64,000 bases of DNA from the NCBI GenBank assembly GCA_907163375.1, contig CAJQUW010007812.1:80642-144641 (forward strand), written 5' to 3'. Below, in pieces: positions 63,745 to 64,000 of the stretch (position 1 is its first letter; each line of letters begins with the position of its first letter). Source of the DNA: Prostheceraeus crozeri (lineage: Eukaryota > Platyhelminthes > Polycladida > Euryleptidae). The translations under genes and the position numbers were made by a program. The notes under the pieces are model-generated. The model did no database searches and was not told the origin of the DNA. It worked only from the letters and a program-made list of their open reading frames with translations.

Positions 63745-63987
63745 CGATGAACTCACGACTGAATAAATGTCATGATGGAGCGATGTATGTATCTTCTATA
63801 CTTCTCCCAATTGTTAGTTTGCGAAATGAGAAACAGTTTTGCGGAATGAGAATGGGTAGATTTGAATTTCATTTCTGTAAGATGTTGAAGGCCAAACTTG
63901 ATCTCCCAGGGAGATGAATCTTAATGTTTCATAAATATTCCAATATCCCTCATGGATATCATTGAGGTTGACAAATTGATCGCCCAT
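63745..63987 (-). pseudogene. Partial paralogue of the preceding gene, frameshifted
   Basis: On the minus strand from ATG 63987: MGDQFVNLNDIHEGYWNIYE, then EIQIYPFSFR, a stop near 63815, and in another frame WEKYRRYIHRSIMTF. These line up with HEGLEILLYE, RIQLYHSQ and WEKYKRKVHRSIYSF at 63032-63613. Tandem duplication followed by decay of this copy, or an alternative exon. Confidence 0.55.
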
Positions 63988-64000
63988 GTTAATGTAATTC

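Larger units (their letters stand above)
53524..64000. mobile_element. Type A Polinton/Maverick, capsid-side end (partial, right end outside window)
   Basis: It starts AGTAGTAAG at 53524, the inverse of the terminus at 7680, with GCGCAAGATGGCCGCC just inside. Genes: unknown spliced protein, RING proteins, DnaQ-like protein, ATPase, integrase, core protein, major capsid protein, protease, TBP-like protein and paralogues. Polymerase B is expected beyond the right edge, since the left copy has it at the other end. Both type A copies run in the same direction. The candidate duplication here (caatga) differs from that at 7681 (aaaatg), so they are separate insertions. Confidence 0.9.

Noticed and set aside
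1-64000. Free viral genome or contig
   Set aside because: Target-site duplications, nested cellular transposons and long non-viral flanks show integrated chromosomal DNA.

Overview
This is a eukaryotic, most likely invertebrate animal, genomic window built almost entirely of mobile DNA. I see no ordinary host gene. The signs are target-site duplications, short GT-AG introns and TATA boxes, a Penelope-like retroelement with a GIY-YIG nuclease, CR1/Jockey-type LINE fragments, mariner- and hAT-type DNA transposons and a tRNA-Thr-like sequence. The host species cannot be named from this.

Three Polinton/Maverick elements (virus-like self-synthesising transposons with protein-primed DNA polymerase B, retroviral-type integrase, adenovirus-like protease, packaging ATPase and jelly-roll capsid genes) structure the window. 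(1) 1-7680 is the polymerase end of a 'type A' element: a penton-like gene, a zinc-finger polymerase B broken by one in-frame TAG, a 371-bp tandem array, and a terminal inverted repeat (TIR) ending at 7680. (2) 10633-27783 is a complete, very AT-rich 'type B' Polinton of 17151 bp, with TIRs starting AGTAATGGGC and a perfect 6-bp duplication TACGAC. It lies inside the transposase gene of another DNA transposon (9353-29986, TSD TTTG). Its order is: membrane protein, unknown, penton-like, ATPase, small protein, polymerase B, two minus-strand unknowns, fibre-like coiled coil, two minor-capsid candidates around the major capsid protein, phospholipase A2-integrase fusion, protease (minus). (3) 53524-64000 is the opposite end of a second type A element in the same orientation as (1). 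It has a TIR with 279-bp tandem repeats, a gene whose start codon is its own exon, two RING proteins, a DnaQ-like protein, ATPase, integrase with chromodomain, capsid genes, protease, a single-repeat TATA-binding-protein-like gene (minus) and a pair of tandem paralogues.

Between them, 29987-53523 holds decayed repeats: a Penelope-like element split by a mariner (30606-31937), LINE 3' ends, three non-autonomous TIR elements with duplications, a second DUF4817-type transposase, a perfect 30-bp-arm hairpin, and long stretches where I see nothing.

The most unusual signal is in the type B element. A family of small GC-rich double hairpins (arms of 3-6 bp, mostly 3-base loops) is scattered through an otherwise AT-rich genome. 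They sit in frame inside coding regions, form protein C-termini, supply stop codons, and lie exactly in the linker joining phospholipase A2 to integrase. The same element places a T-rich/AAAAATG motif directly on nearly every start codon, like late promoters of cytoplasmic DNA viruses. Several Polinton genes carry frameshifts, so the copies look inactive although some genes (proteases, type A ATPase, phospholipase-integrase) are open.
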